Origin: SAR202 cluster bacterium bin90
GTDB taxonomy: Bacteria; Chloroflexota; Dehalococcoidia; Lucifugimonadales; JADFKI01
DNA: 64,000 nt
Direction: 5' to 3'
Assembly: GCA_002238855.1 (NCBI GenBank)
Contig: MPND01000012.1
Coordinates: 1-64,000, forward strand
Part shown: positions 28,140-37,125 of the stretch, piece by piece
How the letters are laid out: the number at the start of each line of letters is the position of its first letter
How positions within the stretch are numbered: position 1 is the first letter of the stretch
Position numbers and translations under genes: made by a program
Notes under the pieces: model-generated
Told to the model about the DNA's origin: nothing
Databases searched by the model: none
What the model saw: only the letters and a program-made list of their open reading frames with translations

Positions 28140-29044
28140 TCCATGCCGTCCTGCGCACTTGATGCAGGTTCGTAGTCCGCAAGGGCCTCAGCGGAGCCGT
28201 TCCGCGGCAGACTGTCTTGATGCTCTGAGGGTAGCCCGGGCCTCAGCAGAAACTCATGCACCCCCGCTCCGATTGGCGCACCGACCAGCGGCCCCACGAT
28301 GTACGCCCAGAATCCGCCCGTCACTCCCGGTAAAACGATGCTTCCCCAGCCTGCGAAATATCCCACAATGCGAGGCCCGAAGTCCCGCACCGGATTCCAG
28401 CCCGCATGCGTCAGCGGCCCAAATACGCCTATCAATATAGCAACCGTCAGGCCAACAATGAGAGGCGCAAGAGCCTGGTTAGGCAGCGCGGCGTTTCGCC
28501 TGTCGAAGACGGAAAAGATAACGAATGCGAGAATTGCCGTCCCGAAGCCTTCGATAGCTGCGGCGGCTGGCGCAGACAGCAAGGAGCGCGCAGCCTCGTC
28601 TATGCCGAACAAGCCCGGATCCGGAAAGTGCTTGCTGAATATCATCCCCGAGTATTCGCTGCCAGCCGCGCCGCGCGTGAGGCCATTCACCCTTTCCAGG
28701 CGTTCAATTAAAGGCGCAAATATGACAAGAAGCGTCAGTCCGGCCAGCACAGCACCAAGAAGCTGTGCGCCCCAATAAGCGAACATTCTACCGAGCGGAA
28801 ACTCTCGCCGCCGAAAGATGGCGAATGCGAGGCTGATTGCGGGATTGAGATGAGCACCAGATATGGCGACGGTAGCGTAGATTCCAATGGTAACGCCAAA
28901 TCCGCCTATGAATCCGACAGGCCACAAGCCGAGTGCCCCGCCCGTGACCACATCAGTAGCCACCGCTCCTGCGCCGAACAGCACCAGTATGAATGTGCCT
29001 ATCGCCTCGGCCGTTAGAGCGCGTCCAAGTTGCATACAGTTCAT
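28136..29044 (-). CDS. MIP family aquaporin / glycerol facilitator
   Basis: SGAHLNPAIS and GWNPVRDFGPR (NPA and second NPx half-helix), EAIGTFILVLFGAGAVA. Confidence 0.88.
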   Translation of the reverse strand: MNCMQLGRALTAEAIGTFILVLFGAGAVATDVVTGGALGLWPVGFIGGFGVTIGIYATVAISGAHLNPAISLAFAIFRRREFPLGRMFAYWGAQLLGAVLAGLTLLVIFAPLIERLERVNGLTRGAAGSEYSGMIFSKHFPDPGLFGIDEAARSLLSAPAAAAIEGFGTAILAFVIFSVFDRRNAALPNQALAPLIVGLTVAILIGVFGPLTHAGWNPVRDFGPRIVGYFAGWGSIVLPGVTGGFWAYIVGPLVGAPIGAGVHEFLLRPGLPSEHQDSLPRNGSAEALADYEPASSAQDGME

Positions 29045-29156
29045 CTCAGTTCTTTGTGTAGTGCGCCGGCAGCGGCGATCACGCCGACCTGCTGGATGAA
29101 ATTATTCTAGGTCGTCGATTTTAACGGGACTTTAACATCGCGTTATGGGACAAGCA

Positions 29157-29186
29157 AAAGAGGCGGCTTGCGCGCCGCCTCTTTTC
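29157..29186. terminator. Bidirectional-type terminator hairpin
   Basis: aaaagaggcggcttgcgcgccgcctctttt. Confidence 0.8.
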
Positions 29187-29227
29187 ACTGTTGTCGTTGA
29201 TCTGTTGACCTTCTGGTCGTTGCCTGG

Positions 29228-30139
29228 TTAGATGGCGTAGGACTCGATCATGTTCTCCACCTTCCGGGAGAAGGACTTTTCATTGATGATATCGATGCGG
29301 TCCTGGAAGGAGGGCCTGTTGCTGTCCTTGTATATGACGCCAACCGGAACGCCACCTTGGTTGACAAGCTCGTGGGCGGCCTCATAGTCGCTGGGGTCGT
29401 GATGCTCCGGTATGTCCCACGCGAGCGGCGGGATTCCCTGCCGCACATTGCCCTTCAACTCCATGAATGTGTTGTTGTAGGTCGTGCAAGGAGACTGCAC
29501 ATGCACGATTGAGAAGCCTTCGTGGTCCATCGCGTCCGCAATGACGGCGCCCAAGTCCCTCACTTTAGTGGATACATGCGAGGCTATGTACGAGACACCG
29601 AGTGTCAGGTAGAGTGCGAGCGGGTCCAATTGAGCTTCAGGCTTGCCGTACGGCGTGGAACTGGTGACCTCTTCGAACTTGGTCGTGGGTGAACTCTGTC
29701 CCTTTGTAAGTCCGTAAACGGCGTTATCCATTATTACTACAGTCACATCGAGATTTCGCGCGGCCTGTGGCGCAATATGCTCATTCCCGATGCTCAGGAA
29801 GTCGCCGTCGCCCGCTATGACGATCACAATTTGGGCCGCGGGGCCCGCGCCGGCGCCCGCTACGACGATCACATTGAGGTCCGGACGGCCCATCTTGACG
29901 CCCAGCGCAATTGGAAGCGATCTTCCGTGAATGCCGTGGAGTCCGTATGGCTGTGGTCCTTCAAGCAGATGCACCATGTTGCCGGAGCAGCCAATGCCCG
30001 CAACAATAACATTGTTCTCGACGGGCAGTTCGGTCTCGACCCTGCGCTTGTCAATGGCGGCTTCCAGGGCACGTCTTACTCCGAAGTCACCGCAGCCTGG
30101 GCACCACTTGAAGTCATATTCCGGATTCTTGTCGCTCAT
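29228..30139 (-). CDS. 2-oxoacid:ferredoxin oxidoreductase beta subunit
   Basis: WCPGCGDFGV, GIGCSGN, GDGDFLSIGNEH, YGLTKGQSSPTT. Confidence 0.9.
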   Translation of the reverse strand: MSDKNPEYDFKWCPGCGDFGVRRALEAAIDKRRVETELPVENNVIVAGIGCSGNMVHLLEGPQPYGLHGIHGRSLPIALGVKMGRPDLNVIVVAGAGAGPAAQIVIVIAGDGDFLSIGNEHIAPQAARNLDVTVVIMDNAVYGLTKGQSSPTTKFEEVTSSTPYGKPEAQLDPLALYLTLGVSYIASHVSTKVRDLGAVIADAMDHEGFSIVHVQSPCTTYNNTFMELKGNVRQGIPPLAWDIPEHHDPSDYEAAHELVNQGGVPVGVIYKDSNRPSFQDRIDIINEKSFSRKVENMIESYAI

Positions 30140-31851
30140 ACTGTTATGCTCACTTTCTGCTCTTGTTCTAGGCGCTCAACAATTCGGCCTGCAAGCTCAC
30201 CAACCTTGAAGGGGAGCCCGGTGTACTGCGTGATTGACTCTGCATTCACACCCTGCGAACGCAGGACGCTTGAGAACTGGCCCAAGTAGTTGAGCTCGGG
30301 CACGAGCACCAAGTCCTTTTCACGCAGTTCTTCGAGAAGATCCACCGGCAAGGGATTGAGGAACATCGTGTAGTACCAGCCAATGTCCATGCCGCTGTCC
30401 AGGACGGATTCATAGGCACCCTGCGCCGGGCCCTTCGAACCGCCCCAGGGCATAAGCGCAATGCTGGCGTCCGTATTGCGGCTCTCGTAGTCTTCGTTCT
30501 CCAACAGCTTCAACTTGCTGAAACGTCGCTCTGTCATCTGGATGTGGCGCTCCGGAAGATGGGTCGTGTCACCCATGCCGTCATGCTCGCTGCCGTTTGC
30601 GACATAGCTGCCGGGGCCACCCGGTAGAGGCATCGGCGACAGCTCCCAACTGTCGTATCGCTGGTAGCCGTTGCTGCCAGTGTAAGTCTCGCGCTCTTCT
30701 ATCTCAAGATTGCTCAGGTCAGGCTTAGGTATGTTCTGCTTCCGCTCGGAGAGCATGTGCTCGCTGAGCATGATGACAGGTCCCTGGTAACGTTCCGCCC
30801 AGTTGAAAGCCATGGCCCCTGCGTAGAAGCACTCTTCAACTGTACCTGGAGCGATGATTGGCATACTGACATCACCATGTCCCGGAGTCAGAGCCATAAG
30901 CAGATCTGACTGTTCCGTCTTTGTGGGAAGTCCGGTCGAAGGTCCGCCGCGCTGCACATCAACGACCACCAGCGGAACTTCCGCCATCCACGCCAGCCCA
31001 AGTCCTTCGCCCATAAGGGACAGCCCCGGACCGGCAGTGGCCGTCATAGCCTTCTGTCCGCCGTAGCCTGCGCCCACAAGGGCGTTAATGGCCTCAATCT
31101 CGGAGCTCGCCTGATACACGAACTTGCCCTCGCCCGTGAGGTTGCGCTCCATCCAGAGAAGTATTGAAGTTGCGGGGGATATTGGGTATCCAATGTAAAA
31201 TCCGATACCGGCAGCGCATGCTCCGAGCGAGATTGCCTCGTTGCCGTTTACCAGAATCTGCTCTCCCTCCGGCATTATCGGCGGTGCTAGCTCTCCAAGA
31301 CTGAAGCCACTCTTCTCGGCCTCCTGCCTGCCAAGTGTCAGTGCAACGATGTTGGAGGAAATTATCTGCTCGTCGTTCGGTCGGCCCCTGGTGAATCGCG
31401 CCCTTACGAAATCCTCCAGAATGCTCTGCGACATGCTCACCAGGTGGGCAAGTGCGCCGAGCACAATCATGTTTTCGGCTCGTGCGTTTCCGGTTGACTT
31501 AGCAAGATCGGCGAATGGCATGCCGAAACTATTTGCTAGGTCATCAGGCTCGAAATCGCCCGAGTTGTAAATAATGACGCCGCTGTCGCTTACTTCGTCT
31601 CTGTGGTTCTGGTACGCCTCCTCATTGAAGCAAACCAGCACATCGATATTATCGCCCGAACTGAGGACGGGCGTAGTCGCGAGACGCGCCTGCGACATAA
31701 CGGGCCCTCCCATAATCTGGGATGGGAATGTGACGAATGTCTGCACATAGTAGCCCACATTGCTTGCGGCTTCCGCAAGCCCTTCGGACGAGGTAACCAT
31801 GCCTTGTCCGCCTTCTCCGGCAAATCGCACTACAAAATCGGTCTTTTGCAA
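30136..31851 (-). CDS. 2-oxoacid:ferredoxin oxidoreductase gamma-alpha fused subunit
   Basis: FAGEGGQGMVTSSEGLAEA (gamma domain) then GNEAISLGACAAGIGFYIGYPISPATSI (alpha). Confidence 0.9.
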   Translation of the reverse strand: MQKTDFVVRFAGEGGQGMVTSSEGLAEAASNVGYYVQTFVTFPSQIMGGPVMSQARLATTPVLSSGDNIDVLVCFNEEAYQNHRDEVSDSGVIIYNSGDFEPDDLANSFGMPFADLAKSTGNARAENMIVLGALAHLVSMSQSILEDFVRARFTRGRPNDEQIISSNIVALTLGRQEAEKSGFSLGELAPPIMPEGEQILVNGNEAISLGACAAGIGFYIGYPISPATSILLWMERNLTGEGKFVYQASSEIEAINALVGAGYGGQKAMTATAGPGLSLMGEGLGLAWMAEVPLVVVDVQRGGPSTGLPTKTEQSDLLMALTPGHGDVSMPIIAPGTVEECFYAGAMAFNWAERYQGPVIMLSEHMLSERKQNIPKPDLSNLEIEERETYTGSNGYQRYDSWELSPMPLPGGPGSYVANGSEHDGMGDTTHLPERHIQMTERRFSKLKLLENEDYESRNTDASIALMPWGGSKGPAQGAYESVLDSGMDIGWYYTMFLNPLPVDLLEELREKDLVLVPELNYLGQFSSVLRSQGVNAESITQYTGLPFKVGELAGRIVERLEQEQKVSITV

Positions 31852-32276
31852 GTTTATCCTCCTGGGGTCACCCCCGAAAACAGGCAGACGCGTATTCGTT
31901 AAAACAAATGTAAAAAGAAGGAATGCCCCAAGTCATTCGGCAAAAAGCCTGTATGATTTGGGCGCATTTCAAAATGGGAAGCTTGCGCCGCCTGATGTAG
32001 CTGTTCTGCTCGCATTTATAGGCTCATGTGAGCATTGAGAAACGGTGCCAAGTCCAACCTGAACTTGCGCTCTATATTTCACGCAGTGGACTATAAATAT
32101 ATCAGCAGATACTTTTCAATGTCAATTACGTGAAGGGCTGCACTAACCGCACAAAGGGCGTTCTTTCGGTAGATTCACTCCCTGCGCAGGTTTGAGATTA
32201 TCTTAGCATTAGTCTAAGACACATGACAGGAATACCGGCGCGTTGATTGCACTGCATCCCTTTTCTGATCGCCCCG

Positions 32277-32945
32277 CTATTCCTCGACGACGAGCTGAAA
32301 TGCAAAGGGACAGACGACTAGAAATATGGCATCGAATGCGATCAGGAACGGTATCCAGCGATCAAATGGGCTGCTTCCTTGAATGACACCTGTCGATGCC
32401 TCTACGGCAGCAACGACCGCAGGCACCAGCACTGGGAAGAACAACAGTGGCAGCATCACCTCACGGGAGCGGGTGTTAGACGCTATCGCCGAGAATAGAG
32501 TTCCAACAGTGGCGATGGCGAGCGTAGCAAGTATCGCAATAGGGATCAGCCCTGGAAGCAGAAGCGAAAAGTTGTATAGAACGGCAAAGACAGGGAATAC
32601 AGCTAATTCGACCAGCAGCATGAACAGGAAGGTGCCGAGCATCTTTCCGAAGAAAATGAGGTCGCGGCTTACCGGAACCAGCATCAGCGCTTGAAGACCG
32701 CCGCTCTCGCGCTCCAGCGCCATCGAGCGGTTCAACCCTAACACTCCGCCGAAGGTGAATGCAATCCAGAGGATTCCGGGCGCGACGAAAGCCACAGTCT
32801 GGGGCGTCGGCGTTATTGCAAAGTTGAATACGACGATGACCAGCAGCGCGAAGACCAACGCGCTTACAACGATGTCCTTCGTTCGCAATTCGAGGATGAC
32901 GTCTTTCCAGAGGATCGTCATGACTGCCAGCAATGATGTCCTCAT
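32277..32945 (-). CDS. ccmB: Heme exporter CcmB-like
   Basis: ILWKDVILELRTKDIVVSALVFALLVIVVFNFAI; partner of the CcmA-like ATPase. Confidence 0.8.
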   Translation of the reverse strand: MRTSLLAVMTILWKDVILELRTKDIVVSALVFALLVIVVFNFAITPTPQTVAFVAPGILWIAFTFGGVLGLNRSMALERESGGLQALMLVPVSRDLIFFGKMLGTFLFMLLVELAVFPVFAVLYNFSLLLPGLIPIAILATLAIATVGTLFSAIASNTRSREVMLPLLFFPVLVPAVVAAVEASTGVIQGSSPFDRWIPFLIAFDAIFLVVCPFAFQLVVEE

Positions 32946-33712
32946 GGGACCTGCCTCTCCTGAACAATGTCTGAGGCAAGTCGCTCATAGGCGTCTCTGG
33001 TGGCATAGGTATCCGCCACGCCGTCATGGGCGATGCGACCGCGCGACAGTATCGCAATGCGGTCGGCGAGCTCCACACCGCGCTCGAAGTTGTGGGTGGT
33101 CATCAGGATCGTGCGACCAAGCTGTCGTCCATCCGATATCAGCTCTTCCAGGAGAGCGAGCGCACGCTGGTCAAGGCCGCTTTCGGGTTCGTCCATGATG
33201 AGAACGCGGGGTGAGTGGAGGAGCGCGCGGGCGATGCTGAAGCGGCGGCGCATGCCGTGGGAGAGCGTGCCGACCCTGGCGTCAAGGCGGTCGGTGACGC
33301 CCATCTGCACTGCAACGAATTGGATGCGATCTTCGACGCGGTCCAGGGCGAACATCCTGGCGAAGAATCGCAGGTTCTCGGCGCCGGTGAGGCCGTCGTA
33401 GAGCAGCGGCTCATGGGTTACGACGCCGATGGCGCGGCGGACGCCGACACCGCGGCGGCGGGTGGACATGCCGGCGATGTGGATTTCGCCGGCGTCGGGC
33501 TTGGCGAGGGTGGCGAGCGCCTTGATGAGGGTAGTCTTGCCGGAACCGTTGGGGCCGAGCACGGTGAGGGTCTGACCCCAGGGGACCTGTAGGTCAAGGT
33601 CGCGAAGGACCTGGGTGCGACCGTAGGACTTGCTGAGTCCGTGAACTTCGATGGCGAGGTCTGTGGCGTCTGCGTCCTCGGGGGCGGTCTGCTGCGACGA
33701 TTGTCTTTTCAT
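32942..33712 (-). CDS. ccmA: Heme ABC exporter ATP-binding protein CcmA-like
   Basis: GPNGSGKTTLIKALATLAKPDAGEIHI, LSHGMRRRFSIARALLHSPRVLIMDEPESGLD. Confidence 0.82.
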   Translation of the reverse strand: MKRQSSQQTAPEDADATDLAIEVHGLSKSYGRTQVLRDLDLQVPWGQTLTVLGPNGSGKTTLIKALATLAKPDAGEIHIAGMSTRRRGVGVRRAIGVVTHEPLLYDGLTGAENLRFFARMFALDRVEDRIQFVAVQMGVTDRLDARVGTLSHGMRRRFSIARALLHSPRVLIMDEPESGLDQRALALLEELISDGRQLGRTILMTTHNFERGVELADRIAILSRGRIAHDGVADTYATRDAYERLASDIVQERQVP

Positions 33713-33727
33713 CGGGGGGACGGGCGG

Positions 33728-34873
33728 CTAGCTTGCCGCGAGGCGGCGGACGGCGGACTCGTCGATTTCGACGCCGAGGCCGGGGCCGGTCGGGACTGCG
33801 AGGAAGCCGTCCTGCTGGTCGAAGGGCTGGGCGGTGATGCCCTCGCGGATGCCGCTGGGGGTGCGGTCGAACTCCATGACTGGCTCCTGCTCGGCGGGGC
33901 GGGGGGCGTGGGGGGCGGGCGGCGAGGGGGGGATGGTGGGGGCGAGGTGGAGGCTGGCGGCGATCATGACGGGGGAGCCCCAGACGTGGGGGTTGACGAG
34001 GATGCCGTTGGCGTTGGCGGACATGCAGATGTTCCGCATTTCGGTGATGCCGCCGGCGTTGACGACGTCGGGCTGGGCAATGTCGTAGGCGCGGCGGGCG
34101 AAGAAGTCCTTGAACTCGTAGCGGGTGCGGAGGTTTTCGCCGCCGGCTACGGGCATGGGGACGGCTGCCTGGACCTGGAGGTAGGCGTCGACGTCCTTGG
34201 CGTTGACGGGCTCCTCGAACCAGGTGATGTCGAGGTCGGCGAGGAGATTGCCGATGCGGATTGCGGCGGCGGCGGGGTACGCCTGGTTGGCGTCGATCAT
34301 TAGGCGGATGTCGTCTCCGATGGCTTCGCGGAGGGCGGCTACGCGGCGGACGTCCTCGGCGATGGGGAGGCCGCCGACCTTGGTCTTCATGCCCTTGAAG
34401 CCGAGCTCGACGTACATGCGGGCCTCGTCCAACAGGCGGGTGGGGAACTCGCCTTCGGTGTAGTAGAGGCCGGTGGCATAGACGGCAACCTTGTCGCGGA
34501 TTCTGCCGCCGAGGAGGTCTGAGACGGAGAGGCCGGTTGCCTTGCCGGCGATGTCCCAGAGTGCGATGTCCACGGCGGAGATGGCGCTGCCGCCGAAGCC
34601 GCCGGCGTTGTTGCCGTTGTGCAGGCGGGAGTACATTGCCTGCCAGAGTGCGTTGCGGTTGAGCGGGTTGGCGCCGATGAGCAGGTCGCCGAAGTGCTGC
34701 TTTACGAAGGAGCCGCCTGCGCCGATGTAGCCTTCGCCCCAACCGGTGATGCCTTCGTCGGTCTCGATCTTGATGAGGTCAACGACGCGGGCGGATATCC
34801 AGCCGTTGGACCAGCCGAATGGCCGCTCCAGTGGGGACGATAGGTTGAAGCCTTCGATGTTGGTGATTCGCAT
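33728..34873 (-). CDS. Enolase-superfamily (mandelate racemase/muconate lactonizing-like) enzyme
   Basis: DIALWDIAGKATGLSVSDLLGGRIRDKVAVYA; MIDANQAY; WFEEPVNAKD; GGENLRTRYEFKDF. Confidence 0.9.
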   Translation of the reverse strand: MRITNIEGFNLSSPLERPFGWSNGWISARVVDLIKIETDEGITGWGEGYIGAGGSFVKQHFGDLLIGANPLNRNALWQAMYSRLHNGNNAGGFGGSAISAVDIALWDIAGKATGLSVSDLLGGRIRDKVAVYATGLYYTEGEFPTRLLDEARMYVELGFKGMKTKVGGLPIAEDVRRVAALREAIGDDIRLMIDANQAYPAAAAIRIGNLLADLDITWFEEPVNAKDVDAYLQVQAAVPMPVAGGENLRTRYEFKDFFARRAYDIAQPDVVNAGGITEMRNICMSANANGILVNPHVWGSPVMIAASLHLAPTIPPSPPAPHAPRPAEQEPVMEFDRTPSGIREGITAQPFDQQDGFLAVPTGPGLGVEIDESAVRRLAAS

Positions 34874-35006
34874 GCGGGACTCCTCGCAGGGTTGGCTGCG
34901 GGAAGTCTAGCGATGGGCGCTGGGTTCTGTCAATTATTTGGGGGTCTGCCTCCGGGGGCGGGATAGCCATAGAAGGCACAAAGGGGCACAGAGGAATGTG
35001 TCGGAG

Positions 35007-35040
35007 CCCCTCACCCAACCCTCTCCCGCGGGGAGAGGGG
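35007..35040. repeat. REP-like repeat family A
   Basis: cccctcacccaaccctctcccgcggggagagggg. Confidence 0.7.
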
Positions 35041-35047
35041 CTTTTGG

Positions 35048-36412
35048 CTAGGGGCTGCGGATTGCCGGACGGAGGAATGTGCCGGCGAGGGGATTGGGGA
35101 GGAGGGGGATACCTTCGGCTTCGGCGGCTTGTCTTATTTGCTTGAGGGCGATGGCGTAGTCGCGGTGTGCTGCTTCTGAGGGCGGCACGAAGGTGATTTC
35201 GCCTTCTTCGAATTCGCCGGATTCTATGAGCGAGTTGTAGTTGAAGATTGCCTGGTCTTCTGGGGTTAGGGGTTCGTAGTAGCAGTCGAGGTCGTCGGGG
35301 AGAACTGACATCGATGTACAGGATGGGGAGGATGTGTTGTCGTGTTTTACTTCATCGCTTCTTTGCTCTGTCGAAGGGCCAGAGGTGTTTTGACTTCCCC
35401 TCACCCTAACCCTCTCCCCAGGGGAGAGGGGACTTTTTCCGGGGGCAGAGGCAGATTTGAAGTCTGCGGCTTCTGCGCGGTCTTCTTGATCGCGGATGGC
35501 GTCGGCTATGGCTTGGTAGTCCTCGTGGTCGTAGTGATCGTATTCGTCGAGGAATGTAGGGAGGCCGGCTAGTTGCTTTTTCTGGCCTACGCTGAGGCGG
35601 GTGGACTGCTGGTCTTGCCAGTAGGCTTGCAGCATTTCGGGGGTGATTTTGTCGTAGTTGGTGTCCCAGCCGCGACGGATTATCTCGTGGGCTGCTGACA
35701 TCTTGTGGTGCCAGGTGTAGCCTTCCTCGGGGTCGAGGCTGGTGTCGCTCATTACTTCCAGTAGGAATCGGATGGCGTCTGTGCCGTGTTCGTTGTACTC
35801 GCGCATTCTCTTGGCGAGGTCGGTGTGCAGGGTGTCGTAGTCGTTGTTGTCTTCTACATCGTCGGCATAGACTTTGAGCTTGGGCTTTCTGCCCCAGTGT
35901 CCGTGACCGCGGCGCAGGATTTCTCTTGCGGCTGCCATGCGGTCTGTGTGCTTGATGCGGAGTTTCTTGGGTGTGAAGGGTTGGTCCCTTCGCGTCATTA
36001 CATGGGATAGGAACTCTGCGATGGTGTGGCCTTCGGCTGTTTCTTGCCTGATTAGGTGGGCGATGTCGTAGTTGAGGATGTCGAGGTGTGACACTGACAT
36101 CGATGTACAGGATGGGGAGGATGATTTATCCAAGTCACCCCCATCCCAACCTTCCCCCGTCGAGGGGGAAGGGGTGTCTTTCGCTGCTGCTAGTTCTTCG
36201 GGTGTGGGGATTAGGCCCCAGAATTGGGATTCTTCCTGCTCAGGCTGATCAGAGAGCCCGTAGCGGTTTAGAAGCTTGGCGGCTTCCATCTGATGGCAGG
36301 CCTTGGCGCCGGAAGTCTTGCCCTGTACGGTGTCGACTAGGAATTGTGCGACGACCTCACCGTCGTTGGTGAGGTTCCGAATGTGTTGTTGCAGTCTGCT
36401 CGGAGCGCACAT
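35048..36412 (-). CDS. Hypothetical protein with repeated ~60-aa module; paralog of 22433-23488
   Basis: Three related modules plus two in-frame repeat-derived insertions. Confidence 0.65.
   Translation of the reverse strand: MCAPSRLQQHIRNLTNDGEVVAQFLVDTVQGKTSGAKACHQMEAAKLLNRYGLSDQPEQEESQFWGLIPTPEELAAAKDTPSPSTGEGWDGGDLDKSSSPSCTSMSVSHLDILNYDIAHLIRQETAEGHTIAEFLSHVMTRRDQPFTPKKLRIKHTDRMAAAREILRRGHGHWGRKPKLKVYADDVEDNNDYDTLHTDLAKRMREYNEHGTDAIRFLLEVMSDTSLDPEEGYTWHHKMSAAHEIIRRGWDTNYDKITPEMLQAYWQDQQSTRLSVGQKKQLAGLPTFLDEYDHYDHEDYQAIADAIRDQEDRAEAADFKSASAPGKSPLSPGERVRVRGSQNTSGPSTEQRSDEVKHDNTSSPSCTSMSVLPDDLDCYYEPLTPEDQAIFNYNSLIESGEFEEGEITFVPPSEAAHRDYAIALKQIRQAAEAEGIPLLPNPLAGTFLRPAIRSP
35305..35333. repeat. 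Repeat family E inside CDS
   Basis: ctgacatcgatgtacaggatggggaggat; same as 36093-36121. Confidence 0.75.
35397..35431. repeat. REP-like repeat family A inside CDS
   Basis: cccctcaccctaaccctctccccaggggagagggg. Confidence 0.75.
36093..36121. repeat. Repeat family E inside CDS
   Basis: actgacatcgatgtacaggatggggagga. Confidence 0.75.
36136..36175. repeat. REP-like repeat family B inside CDS
   Basis: cacccccatcccaaccttcccccgtcgagggggaagggg. Confidence 0.75.
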
Positions 36413-36535
36413 TAGAAGTCCGCCAGTCTTTCAGTCTCTCGGTTGGTCGGTGTGACAAGAAACAGAAGGCGCAGGAATCACAAAGGTGATTGGCGCTGCG
36501 CCTCTTGAGAACGTTTGTATTATTAGATTGGGTCT

Positions 36536-36565
36536 ATGATACGCACGGATGTTTGGGGTTGTCAA
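36536..36565 (-). promoter_or_regulatory. Putative promoter TTGACA-N18-TATCAT for 35048-36412
   Basis: Reverse complement: TTGACAaccccaaacatccgtgcgTATCAT; matches 22124-22153. Confidence 0.6.
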
Positions 36566-37125
36566 GGGGGTAGCCACAAAAGGCACAAAGGTCACAAAAG
36601 GAGATTTGAGAGTTGCAGTCTGTGTGAAGTAGCTCTGATTATAGGTGGGTCGCTGTTGCCTGATGCCTGGAGGTCTGGCGGTGGCAGCACGGAGGAGAGG
36701 ACGCGGCACATTTCAGAAGTGGTGGTCTATTGCGGATTATGGAGTACGACAATCCCGCATTTCTTGGATTCGAGGGCGCTGTGACCGAGGTTTACGAGCC
36801 GGGCGGAGGGGAACCGGGGTTGCTGCCGGACGGGGATGGCGGGTAGGTGCGCGGCACCGGTGTTGCGCATTACGATGTGCAGATTGATATGCTGAATGCG
36901 CCTTTGCGAGGGATTGCTGAGGATGATCTTGAGTTAGCTTGAGAGGGTGGCTGGGGAGAATGGGCGGCGGCGGCGGGCGTCTTTCGCAATTGGACTTGGA
37001 GGTGAGTTCGGCAGTCAGAAGAATTCCTTTCTTATAGCCTTGACTTCTTCGACATGCTAACTTTGATACCTGATGTGATATGTACAGACTTACATAGTGA
37101 TCTCAGGATTCTTCATCGTGGAGTA

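Noticed and set aside
33594-34742. 382-aa Arg/Pro-rich ORF overlapping the enolase-superfamily gene
   Set aside because: Shadow frame of a GC-rich coding gene; low-complexity composition; it runs into the CcmA gene region.
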